DNA of 64,000 nucleotides from CAHJXF01 sp039936235 (GTDB lineage: Bacteria > Pseudomonadota > Gammaproteobacteria > Burkholderiales > Burkholderiaceae_D), in contig JBDTIS010000231.1 in the NCBI GenBank assembly GCA_039936235.1, positions 5,887-69,886 on the forward strand, read 5' to 3'. A program made the translations under genes and the position numbers. Below, in pieces: positions 53,406-61,583 of this stretch (its first letter is position 1; the number at the start of each line of letters is the position of its first letter). Below the pieces are notes generated by a model. It was not told the DNA's origin, ran no database searches, and saw only the letters and a program-made list of their open reading frames with translations.

Positions 53406-54731
53406 ATGCTGACGCAGGAGATCATCCGCAGGAAGCGTGACGGCCTGCCACTGAGCGGAGCCGACATCGAGGCCTTCGTCGCCGGCATTACCGACGGCTC
53501 GATCAGCGAGGCGCAGATCGCCGCGTTCGCGATGGCCGTGTTCTTCAACGACATGTCGATGGACGAACGCGTGGCGCTCACACGGGCGATGTGCCGCTCC
53601 GGCAGCGTGCTTCGATGGCACGGGTCGCACGGCGATCGACCGGTCGTCGACAAGCATTCGACCGGCGGGGTCGGCGACACGGTGTCGCTGCTGCTCGCTC
53701 CGCTGGTCGCGGCGTGCGGCGGCGCCGTGCCGATGATCTCGGGCCGCGGCCTCGGCCACACCGGCGGCACGCTCGACAAGCTCGCCGCCATCCCCGGCTA
53801 CGACGTGATGCCGTCGAGCGAGCGACTGCAGCGCGTCGTCCGCGACGTCGGCTGCGCGATCGTCGGGCAGACCGGCGATCTCGCACCTGCCGATGCCCGC
53901 TTCTATGCGACCCGCGACGTGACTGCCACGGTCGAGTCGATCGCGCTGATCACCGCGTCCATCCTCAGCAAGAAGCTCGCGGCCGGACTCGATGCGCTGG
54001 TGATGGACGTCAAGGTCGGCTCGGGCGCCTTCATGCCGACGCTCGAAATGGCCCATGACCTGGCGGCGAGCATCGCGCACGTCGGCCGCGGCGAGGGCCT
54101 CGCGACGACCGCGCTGCTGACCGCGATGGATCAGCCGCTCGCGCCGTGCGCCGGCAACGCGATCGAGGTGCGCTGCGCGATCGACGCGCTGACGTGCAGG
54201 ACGCGGCCCGGACGATTGATGGACGTGACGATGGCACTCGGCGTCGAGATGCTGCGCTCGGCCGGACTCGCCGAAAGCGAGGGCACGGCAAGCGAACTGC
54301 TCGAGAGCGCGTTGAGGGCCGGCCGTGCGGCGGAGCACTTCGCGCGCATGGTCGCGGCGCTGGGCGGACCCGCCGACCTGCTCGAACACCCGGAGCGCCA
54401 TCTCGCATCCGCACCATTCGAACGCGTGGTGCATGCACCACGCGACGGCGTCGTCACTACGATCGACGTCCGCGCGCTCGGGATGGCGGTGGTCGCGCTC
54501 GGCGGCGGCCGGCAGCGTTCGGACGACGCGATCGACGCGGCGGTCGGTCTGACGAATCTCGCCGCACTCGGCGCCCGCGTCCGCGCGGGCGACCCGATCG
54601 CACGCGTGGCAGCGCGCAGCGACGCAGAAGCGGCGCGTGCCGCCGCGATGGTAGTCGCGTGTTATATCTTCGATGAAGGCGATCGTCCCGGCACGCGTCC
54701 ATTGGTTCCGGTCATCGAACGAATCGCATGA
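53406..54731 (+). CDS. deoA: Thymidine phosphorylase
   Basis: A 441-residue pyrimidine nucleoside phosphorylase that splits thymidine or deoxyuridine with phosphate. Marks are EIIRRKRDGLPLSGADIEAF, the phosphate-binding KHSTGGVGDTVSL, MISGRGLGHTGGTLDKL and LVMDVKVGSGAFM. It has full length and intact motifs. It follows the nupC remnant by seven bases, and cdd is divergent, giving a cytidine to deoxyuridine to uracil salvage route that has lost its local transporter. Confidence 0.96.
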   Translation: MLTQEIIRRKRDGLPLSGADIEAFVAGITDGSISEAQIAAFAMAVFFNDMSMDERVALTRAMCRSGSVLRWHGSHGDRPVVDKHSTGGVGDTVSLLLAPLVAACGGAVPMISGRGLGHTGGTLDKLAAIPGYDVMPSSERLQRVVRDVGCAIVGQTGDLAPADARFYATRDVTATVESIALITASILSKKLAAGLDALVMDVKVGSGAFMPTLEMAHDLAASIAHVGRGEGLATTALLTAMDQPLAPCAGNAIEVRCAIDALTCRTRPGRLMDVTMALGVEMLRSAGLAESEGTASELLESALRAGRAAEHFARMVAALGGPADLLEHPERHLASAPFERVVHAPRDGVVTTIDVRALGMAVVALGGGRQRSDDAIDAAVGLTNLAALGARVRAGDPIARVAARSDAEAARAAAMVVACYIFDEGDRPGTRPLVPVIERIA

Positions 54732-54854
54732 ACGGACAGGTGCACAGGATCGGTGAATGGCTTGCTTCTTGCTAAACTCGTTTCAATGATTCAGCGTCCG
54801 ACAGCACCGCGGCAGCCGGCGGCGAATCGACCACGCAGCGACGGGGACATCGAC

Positions 54855-55088
54855 ATGAAAGCAGTATTGCGCGCCACTTGCATGACCGCGCTGGCGCTGG
54901 TTTGCCTCGACGGCTACGCGAAGGCAGGCTGCGTCACGACGCTCGAAGCGAAGTCCACGCGCGTCGAGACGCCCGCGCCGACGCGGCGCGCCTGCATCGA
55001 CACCGTCGGGTATGTCCCGCAGCGATCGTCGAAGCTCCGCGCCGCGAGCGCATCGGACGTTGCGCCACCCACGATGCGACATGGCTGA
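54855..55088 (+). CDS. Small exported protein of unknown function
   Basis: A 77-residue protein beginning at an ATG with GGGGA upstream. It has a signal-like N-terminus (MKAVLRATCMTALALVCLDGYAKA) and a short mature part with two cysteines (AGCVTTLE and RRACIDTVGYVPQ). No known family is recognised. It is 48 bases upstream of the circularly permuted ATP-grasp gene on the same strand, so it could be co-transcribed; whether it belongs to that pathway is unknown. Confidence 0.5.
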   Translation: MKAVLRATCMTALALVCLDGYAKAGCVTTLEAKSTRVETPAPTRRACIDTVGYVPQRSSKLRAASASDVAPPTMRHG

Positions 55089-55136
55089 CGAGCCGGCTTC
55101 CCTGTTTCACAACGCTCCATCACGGTCCGCCTGAAC

Positions 55137-56576
55137 ATGGCCGCCGACTTCTTCGACGAGATGACCGACGCGCAGGCGGTCGTGCGTCCGCACTACGCGA
55201 AATTCAAAAGCTGGCTCGACAGTCAGGGCAAGGACGCGATCGCCGACAAGCGGACCGAAAGCGAAATGATCTTTCGCCGCGTCGGCATCACGTTCGCGGT
55301 CTACGGCGACCTCGACAACGGCGGCAGTGGCACCGAACGGACCATCCCGTTCGACATCATTCCGAGGATCATTCCGGCATCCGACTGGCGCATCCTGCAG
55401 GCCGGCCTGCGTCAGCGCGTCACCGCGCTGAACCGCTTCATCCACGACGTCTATCACGATCAGGAGATCATGAAGGCTGGCATCGTGCCGCCCGAACGCA
55501 TCCTGGGCAACTCGCAATACCGCCCCGAAATGAAGGGCGTGGACGTGCCGGACAACATCTACGCGCATATCGCGGGCATCGACGTAATCTGCGTCGGCGA
55601 CGCGATCGGTGTCGGCGAGTTCTTCGTGCTCGAGGACAACCTGCGCGTGCCGTCGGGCGTGTCGTACATGCTCGAGAATCGCAAGATGATGATGCGGCTA
55701 TTCCCGGATCTGTTCGCACGCAACCGCGTCGCGCCGGTCGCGCACTATCCCGACCTGCTGCTCGACAGCCTGCGCGCCGTGGCACCCAAGGGCGTGACGA
55801 ATCCGACCGTCGTCGTCATGACGCCGGGCATGTACAACTCGGCCTACTTCGAGCACGCGTTCCTCGCCCAGCAGATGGGGGTCGAACTGGTCGAAGGTCC
55901 CGACCTCTTCGTCGAGGACGAGCAGGTGTTCATGCGGACGACGCAGGGGCCGGAACGAGTCGACGTGATCTACCGGCGCATCGACGACGACTTTCTCGAC
56001 CCGCTCGTGTTCCGTCCGGACTCGGCGCTCGGCACCAAGGGACTGCTGCGGGCCTACCAGGCCGGCAACGTCACGCTCGCGAACGCGATCGGCACCGGCA
56101 TCGCCGACGACAAGTCGATCTATCCGTACGTGCCGGACATGATCCGTTTCTATCTCGGCGAAGAATCGATCCTCAAGAACGTACCGACCTTCCAGTGCGG
56201 CAGGAAGGAAGACCTCGCGTACACGCTGGCGCATCTCGGCGAGCTCGTCGTCAAGGAGATCCATGGAGCCGGCGGCTACGGGATGCTGGTCGGTCCGGCC
56301 TCCACCGCGCGCGAGATCGAGGACTTCCGCCGGGTGCTGCTGTCCAGGCCCGACAATTACATCGCGCAGCCGACGCTCGCGCTGTCCGCATGCCCCACCT
56401 ACGTCGACGCCGGCATCGCGCCGCGCCACATCGATCTGCGACCGTTCGTCCTGTCGGGCCACAACGTGACGATGGTGCCCGGCGGCCTGACGCGCGTCGC
56501 GCTGCGCGCCGGATCGCTGGTGGTCAATTCGTCGCAGGGCGGCGGTACGAAGGACACCTGGGTGCTGGAGGATTGA
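55137..56576 (+). CDS. Circularly permuted ATP-grasp protein, type 1 (DUF404/DUF407)
   Basis: A 479-residue member of the circularly permuted ATP-grasp family of predicted amidoligases. Family segments are SEMIFRRVGITFAVYGD, IIPRIIPASDWRILQAGL, RFIHDVYHDQEI, FFVLEDNLRVPSGVSYMLENR, YFEHAFLAQQMGVELVEGPDL and VKEIHGAGGYGMLVGP. It is likely to join a carboxylate and an amine using ATP, but no substrate is established. No transmembrane segment or signal is seen, so it is cytoplasmic. It heads a run with an alpha-E protein, a transglutaminase-DUF2126 protein and a second ATP-grasp/alpha-E fusion. Confidence 0.9.
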   Translation: MAADFFDEMTDAQAVVRPHYAKFKSWLDSQGKDAIADKRTESEMIFRRVGITFAVYGDLDNGGSGTERTIPFDIIPRIIPASDWRILQAGLRQRVTALNRFIHDVYHDQEIMKAGIVPPERILGNSQYRPEMKGVDVPDNIYAHIAGIDVICVGDAIGVGEFFVLEDNLRVPSGVSYMLENRKMMMRLFPDLFARNRVAPVAHYPDLLLDSLRAVAPKGVTNPTVVVMTPGMYNSAYFEHAFLAQQMGVELVEGPDLFVEDEQVFMRTTQGPERVDVIYRRIDDDFLDPLVFRPDSALGTKGLLRAYQAGNVTLANAIGTGIADDKSIYPYVPDMIRFYLGEESILKNVPTFQCGRKEDLAYTLAHLGELVVKEIHGAGGYGMLVGPASTAREIEDFRRVLLSRPDNYIAQPTLALSACPTYVDAGIAPRHIDLRPFVLSGHNVTMVPGGLTRVALRAGSLVVNSSQGGGTKDTWVLED

Positions 56577-56602
56577 TGGGTGCGAATCTCGGCACGATGG
56601 AT

Positions 56603-56676
56603 GTCGTCCCCGCGAAGGCCGGGGCCCAGGTCCGTGCGATGCCGACGGCGAAAGGCATTGAATCGAAGCGTTGCAT
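56603..56676 (+). repeat. REP-like palindromic sequence
   Basis: It begins GTCGTCCCCGCGAAGGCCGG with the inner palindrome CCCCG...CGGGG, a form common among dispersed bacterial repeats. It directly precedes a type-1 repeat unit. Only the first 30 bases are recognisable as repeat-like. Confidence 0.5.
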
Positions 56677-56768
56677 GTCGTTCCGAACGCATGTGAGGAA
56701 CCGCAACCGCGACGCAGGGGTCCGCACGTCGTTTTTAGAGGATGAGCTCACTCCTTCGTCGGGACGAC
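56677..56768 (+). repeat. Type-1 intergenic repeat, copy C
   Basis: A 92-bp unit from GTCGTTCCGAACGCATGTGA to CCTTCGTCGGGACGAC, followed by AATTGCT. It is the best-preserved match to copy A (17562) and copy D (30125). It lies between two genes of the amidoligase cluster. Confidence 0.83.
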
Positions 56769-56784
56769 AATTGCTCTTTCCTCT

Positions 56785-56889
56785 GTCATCCCGACGCAGG
56801 AGGGATCTCACCGGGTTCGCAATGCACACGAGGATGCACCCGGGCGAGGTTCCTCCCTCGGCAGGACGACCGTTTCTTCGCCGGGATGC
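56785..56889 (+). repeat. Type-2 intergenic repeat, copy F
   Basis: A 105-bp unit from GTCATCCCGACGCAGGAGGG to CTTCGCCGGGATGCC, matching the unit at 17773. With copy C it forms a 213-bp composite. It ends 30 bases before the alpha-E gene, so it shapes that gene's leader. Confidence 0.82.
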
Positions 56890-56919
56890 CATGGTCAGTG
56901 TTTCGCGCGTGGGGTTCTG

Positions 56920-57912
56920 ATGCTGTCCCGCACAGCCGATCACCTGTTCTGGATGGCCCGCTACGTCGAGCGTGCCGAAAACACGGCCCGCATGCTCGAC
57001 GTCAATCATCAGACGTCGCTGCTGCCGCAGTCCGAGAAGAACGCCGAGGAGGGCTGGCGGGCGCTGCTCGGGATCTCCGAGCTACAGACCGGCTACGACA
57101 AGGTCCACGACAAGATCACCGCGCGCAACGTCATCGACTACATGGCGCGCGATCCGTCGAACACGTCGTCGATCTTCTCGTGCATACGCCGCGCCCGCGA
57201 GAACGCGCGCGCCGTGCGCGGGTCCCTGACGACCGAGTTCTGGGAAACCTCCAACGCGACCTGGCTCGAGGTCAACAACCTGCTGACCGGCAAGATGCTC
57301 GAGCGCGATCCGAGCGAATTCTTCGAATGGGTCAAGTTCCGCTCGCACCTGTCGCGTGGCGTGATGATCGGCACGATGCTGAAGGACGAGGCGTTTCACT
57401 TCGCGCGGATGGGTACCTTCCTTGAACGCGCCGACAACACCGCACGGCTGCTCGACGTGAAGTACCACGGAATGGCCGAACTCGGGCGCCTCGTCGAGCC
57501 GACCGAGGTCGAGCGCAACGAGGCCGTCGCCAATGCGCAGGTCAGTTCGCAGGGCGACTTCTACTACTGGGCGGCGGTGCTGCGTTCCGTGTCGGCGTTC
57601 GAGATCTATCGCAGGGTCTATAGCGACCTGATCACGCCGGCCCGGGTCGCCGAGCTGATGATCCTGCGCGGCGACATGCCGCGCTCGCTGTCGGCCTGCG
57701 TCAACGAAGTCGTGATCAACCTCTCGAACGTCAGCAACGATCACTCGCAGGAGACCGAGCGTCGCGCCGGCATGCTGCGTGCGGAACTGGAGTTCGGCCG
57801 CATCGACGACATCCTGCAGACCGGCCTGCATGCCTGGCTCACCAATTTCCTCGAACGCGTCAACGATCTCGGCGGACGGATCAGCGGAAACTTCCTCGTG
57901 TGGAATGCCTGA
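56920..57912 (+). CDS. Alpha-E domain protein (DUF403)
   Basis: A 330-residue all-helical Alpha-E protein. It opens with the family signature LSRTADHLFWMARYVERAENTARMLDV. Later segments are RSHLSRGVMIGTML, FARMGTFLERADNTARLLDVKY and FEIYRRVYSDLITPARVAELMIL. Alpha-E proteins accompany circularly permuted ATP-grasp enzymes and are thought to support amide-bond chemistry, but no activity is proven. The ATG at 56920 follows GGGG. It is separated from the ATP-grasp gene by 343 bases of repeats rather than the short gap usual for such operons. Confidence 0.9.
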   Translation: MLSRTADHLFWMARYVERAENTARMLDVNHQTSLLPQSEKNAEEGWRALLGISELQTGYDKVHDKITARNVIDYMARDPSNTSSIFSCIRRARENARAVRGSLTTEFWETSNATWLEVNNLLTGKMLERDPSEFFEWVKFRSHLSRGVMIGTMLKDEAFHFARMGTFLERADNTARLLDVKYHGMAELGRLVEPTEVERNEAVANAQVSSQGDFYYWAAVLRSVSAFEIYRRVYSDLITPARVAELMILRGDMPRSLSACVNEVVINLSNVSNDHSQETERRAGMLRAELEFGRIDDILQTGLHAWLTNFLERVNDLGGRISGNFLVWNA

Positions 57913-58047
57913 TCGCAGCGCTCGTCGCGATCGGGGTTCTGCGGGGCGCACCATGGTCGGCATCGCGATGAGGCCGGCCCGACACAACCGTTCGACGAAG
58001 AGCGCCTGCCGTGCGCACGACCGTCGTTCGATCAACAGGAGTTCGCG

Positions 58048-61000
58048 TTGGCTATCCACGTTGCGCTGACGCACGTCACCGACTACCGGTACGACCGGCT
58101 GGTCACGCTGGGACCGCAGGTCATCCGTCTGCGGCCCGCCCCCCATTGCCGCACGCCGATCCTGTCGTATTCGCTGTCGGTCTCGCCGACGCAGCACTTC
58201 ATCAACTGGCAGCAGGACCCGTTCGCGAATTACATGGCGCGGCTGGTCTTTCCGGACTTGACCGACCACTTCCGCGTCACGGTCGATCTGGTCGCCGAGA
58301 TGGCGGTGTACAACCCGTTCGACTTCTTCCTCGAGGAGTGGGCCGAGAACTTCCCGTTCAAGTACGACGAAACGCTCGCACGCGAGCTCGCACCCTACCT
58401 CGTCAGGATCGACCCGACGCCGCTGTTCGCGGCGTTCGTCGCGAGCGTCGCATCGCGCAAGGGCATCAAGGAAAGGACCATCGACTTCCTGGTGCGGATC
58501 AACCAGCGGCTGCAGAACGACATCCGCTACCTGATCCGGATGGAGCCCGGCGTGCAGACGCCCGAAGAAACGCTGGTATCGGCGGCGGGCTCGTGCCGGG
58601 ACTCCGGCTGGCTGCTGGTGCAGGCGCTGCGCCACCTCGGCCTCGCGGCGCGCTTCGTGTCCGGTTATCTGATCCAGCTTCGACCCGACGTGAAGTCGCT
58701 CGACGGGCCGTCGGGCGCAGAGACCGACTTCACCGACCTGCACGCGTGGTGCGAGGTCTATCTGCCCGGCGCGGGATGGATCGGCCTCGACCCGACGTCC
58801 GGGTTGCTCGCCGGCGAAGGCCACATTCCGCTGGCCGCCACCCCCGAGCCAGGCAGCGCCGCGCCGGTATCGGGGATCGTCAGCCCGAGCAACGTCGAGT
58901 TCCGCCACACGATGTTCGTCACGCGAACCTTCGAGTCGCCGCGCGTGACGCTGCCGTACACGCCGTCGCAGTGGTCCGCGATCGATGCGCTCGGCCACGA
59001 GGTGGACCGTCAACTGGAGGCGATGGACGTGCGGCTCACGCAAGGCGGCGAGCCGACCTTCGTCGCGATCGAGAATCGCGACGCCGGCGAGTGGAACACC
59101 GATGCGCTCGGGCCGACCAAGCGCGACTACGCGTTGCGGTTGCTGCCGAAGCTGATCGGCCGCTACGGCGCGAACGGCTTCATGCATTTCGGCCAGGGCA
59201 AGTGGTATCCAGGCGAACCGCTGCCTCGCTGGGCGCTATCGGCGCTGTGGCGCATCGACGGCGAACCTTGCGTCGCTGACACGAAGGTCTTCGACGAAGA
59301 CCTGATGGACGAGAACGGCGGCGCGCGCGAGAAGGCGCGTGCCGCGAAAGACTGGACCATCGACGATGCAGCACGGCTGATCGCGGGAATCGCGCAGACC
59401 TTCGGGCTGTCGCCCGATTACGCGATTCCCGCTTACGAAGACGCGTTCCAGGACACCTGGCGCCACGATCGACTGCCTGTCAATAGCGCGATCGCCGATG
59501 TGCCCAGCGCGTCCGAGAAGAAACAGGCGGCAGCGGCACAGGCCGCGCGGCAGCCGGTCGGCTTCGTGCTGCCGCTCGCGCGCGCCGAAGACCTCACCTT
59601 CCCGGTCGGCGGTGCCCGCAGCGGCTGGATCACGAGCCGCTGGCCGCTACGCGGGCCCGCGATGCTGCTGACGCCGGGCGAGTCGTCGATGGGCTACCGG
59701 CTGCCGCTCGATACACTGCCGTGGGTCGACCCGAAGGAGTATCCGTATCTCGTGCCGGGCGACCCGTCCGAGCATCGCGGACCGCTGACGTCGTTCTCCA
59801 ACCTGCAGTCGGGCGTCATCCGGAAGCCGCTCACGATCAAGGGTGCAGCCGACCTCGTGGCGCCGAAGGCGCCCGTCGACCCCGCGCTGGTCGCGATCGG
59901 CAAGTCGGCGTCGTGGATCGTGCGCACCGCGCTGTGCGTCGAGCTGCGCGGCGGACGCCTGCGCGTGTTCATGCCGCCGGTGGCGGATGTCGAGCGTTAT
60001 CTCGAACTGATCGCCGGCATCGAGGCCGCAGCGGTGCCGCTCGGTCTGTCGATCGTGCTCGAAGGCTATCTGCCGCCGCGCGATCCGCGCGTGAAGATGC
60101 TGCAGGTCACACCGGACCCCGGTGTGATCGAGGTCAACATCCAGCCGGCGTCGAGCTGGAGGGAACTGGTGGACCACACTGAGTTTCTCTATCAGGCCGC
60201 ACACGAGACGCGCTTGTCGACCGAGAAGTTCATGGTCGACGGCAAGCACATGGGCACCGGCGGCGGCAATCACTTCGTGATGGGCGGCGCGACGCCGGCC
60301 GACAGTCCGTTCCTGCGCAATCCGCGGCTGCTGACGAGCCTGATCGGCTACTGGCACAACCATCCTTCGCTGTCATACCTGTTTTCCGGGATGTTCATCG
60401 GACCGACCAGCCAGGCGCCGCGGGTCGACGAGGCGCGTGACGATCAGCTCTACGAGCTCGAGATCGCGTTCGCCGAAGTGGCGCGTCAGGTCGCCGAACC
60501 GAAAGCGTCGGACGACGACGTGGACGGCATCGCGGACCGCGCCAAGGTCATCGTGCCCGGCGAAGTCGAGCCCTACGCGACCCCGTGGATGGTCGACCGC
60601 GCGCTGCGCAACATCCTGTCGGACGTGACCGGCAATACGCATCGCTCCGAGTTCTGCATCGACAAGCTGTATTCGCCGGAAGGCCCGACCGGCCGGCTCG
60701 GTCTACTCGAGCTCCGTGCCTTCGAGATGCCACCGCACGCGCAGATGAGCCTCGCGCAGCAGCTGCTGCTGCGAGCGATGGTCGCGCGCTTCTGGAAGCA
60801 GCCGTACGGCGCGCCCCTGATGCGCTGGGGTACCGGACTGCACGACCGCTTCATGCTGTCGACCTTCGTGCGCGCAGACTTCGAGACCGTGATGGCCGAA
60901 CTCGCCGAGGCCGGTTATCCGCTCGAGGCGTCGTGGTTCGCGCCGCATGTCGAGTTCCGCTTCCCGCTGGCCGGCGAGTTCTCGGCCGCGGGCGTCCACA

Positions 61001-61500
61001 TGACGCTGCGCGCCGCACTCGAGCCGTGGCACGTGCTGGCCGAGCAGACCGTGAACGGCGCCACCGCACGCTACGTCGACTCGTCGGTCGAACGGCTCGA
61101 GATCATCGTCGAAGGACTGACCGATCCGCGTCTCGCGATCGCGGTCAACGGCCGCGCGCTACCGCTGACGCCGACCGCGCGCAGCGGGGAGTTCGTCGCC
61201 GGCGTCCGCTATCGCGCGTGGTCACCGCCGTCGGCGCTGCATCCGACGCTGGGCGTGGACGCACCGCTGGTGATCGACATCGTCGACACGACCAGCGAGA
61301 AGTCGGTCGGCGGATGCCGTTACCACGTCGCGCATCCGGGCGGCCGCAACTACGACACGTTCCCGGTCAACGCCTACGAAGCCGAGAGCCGTCGACTCGC
61401 CCGCTTCTTCAAGATCGGCCACACGCCGGGACACTTCGTCATCAAGCCGACGACGCCGAGTCCCGAGTATCCGGTGACGCTGGACCTGCGCAGAAGATAG
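58048..61500 (+). CDS. Transglutaminase-like protein fused to DUF2126 predicted amidoligase
   Basis: An 1150-residue cytoplasmic protein. Residues about 1-90 are the bacterial transglutaminase N-terminal domain (ALTHVTDYRYDRLVTLGPQV). Residues about 160-260 are the papain-like core with a complete triad: Cys183 (GSCRDSGW), His232 (DLHAWCEVY) and Asp248 (GLDPTSG). From about 310 to the end is DUF2126, a predicted glutamine-synthetase-like amidoligase (RLTQGGEPTFVAIENRD, the MHFGQGKWYPGEPLPRWAL segment, GGGNHFVMGGATPADSPFLR). It probably forms or cleaves amide bonds on a peptide-like substrate. The start is a TTG at 58048 with AGGAG six bases upstream. It follows the alpha-E gene by 135 bases. 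Confidence 0.92.
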   Translation: MAIHVALTHVTDYRYDRLVTLGPQVIRLRPAPHCRTPILSYSLSVSPTQHFINWQQDPFANYMARLVFPDLTDHFRVTVDLVAEMAVYNPFDFFLEEWAENFPFKYDETLARELAPYLVRIDPTPLFAAFVASVASRKGIKERTIDFLVRINQRLQNDIRYLIRMEPGVQTPEETLVSAAGSCRDSGWLLVQALRHLGLAARFVSGYLIQLRPDVKSLDGPSGAETDFTDLHAWCEVYLPGAGWIGLDPTSGLLAGEGHIPLAATPEPGSAAPVSGIVSPSNVEFRHTMFVTRTFESPRVTLPYTPSQWSAIDALGHEVDRQLEAMDVRLTQGGEPTFVAIENRDAGEWNTDALGPTKRDYALRLLPKLIGRYGANGFMHFGQGKWYPGEPLPRWALSALWRIDGEPCVADTKVFDEDLMDENGGAREKARAAKDWTIDDAARLIAGIAQTFGLSPDYAIPAYEDAFQDTWRHDRLPVNSAIADVPSASEKKQAAAAQAARQPVGFVLPLARAEDLTFPVGGARSGWITSRWPLRGPAMLLTPGESSMGYRLPLDTLPWVDPKEYPYLVPGDPSEHRGPLTSFSNLQSGVIRKPLTIKGAADLVAPKAPVDPALVAIGKSASWIVRTALCVELRGGRLRVFMPPVADVERYLELIAGIEAAAVPLGLSIVLEGYLPPRDPRVKMLQVTPDPGVIEVNIQPASSWRELVDHTEFLYQAAHETRLSTEKFMVDGKHMGTGGGNHFVMGGATPADSPFLRNPRLLTSLIGYWHNHPSLSYLFSGMFIGPTSQAPRVDEARDDQLYELEIAFAEVARQVAEPKASDDDVDGIADRAKVIVPGEVEPYATPWMVDRALRNILSDVTGNTHRSEFCIDKLYSPEGPTGRLGLLELRAFEMPPHAQMSLAQQLLLRAMVARFWKQPYGAPLMRWGTGLHDRFMLSTFVRADFETVMAELAEAGYPLEASWFAPHVEFRFPLAGEFSAAGVHMTLRAALEPWHVLAEQTVNGATARYVDSSVERLEIIVEGLTDPRLAIAVNGRALPLTPTARSGEFVAGVRYRAWSPPSALHPTLGVDAPLVIDIVDTTSEKSVGGCRYHVAHPGGRNYDTFPVNAYEAESRRLARFFKIGHTPGHFVIKPTTPSPEYPVTLDLRRR

Positions 61501-61583
61501 CCGCCGCCGACCCTTCGTTGTCGCCTTTCACGTCTCATCTTCCCGCCCGCCGCTTCGTGCCGCAATCGCTCTTTCAAACCGAG

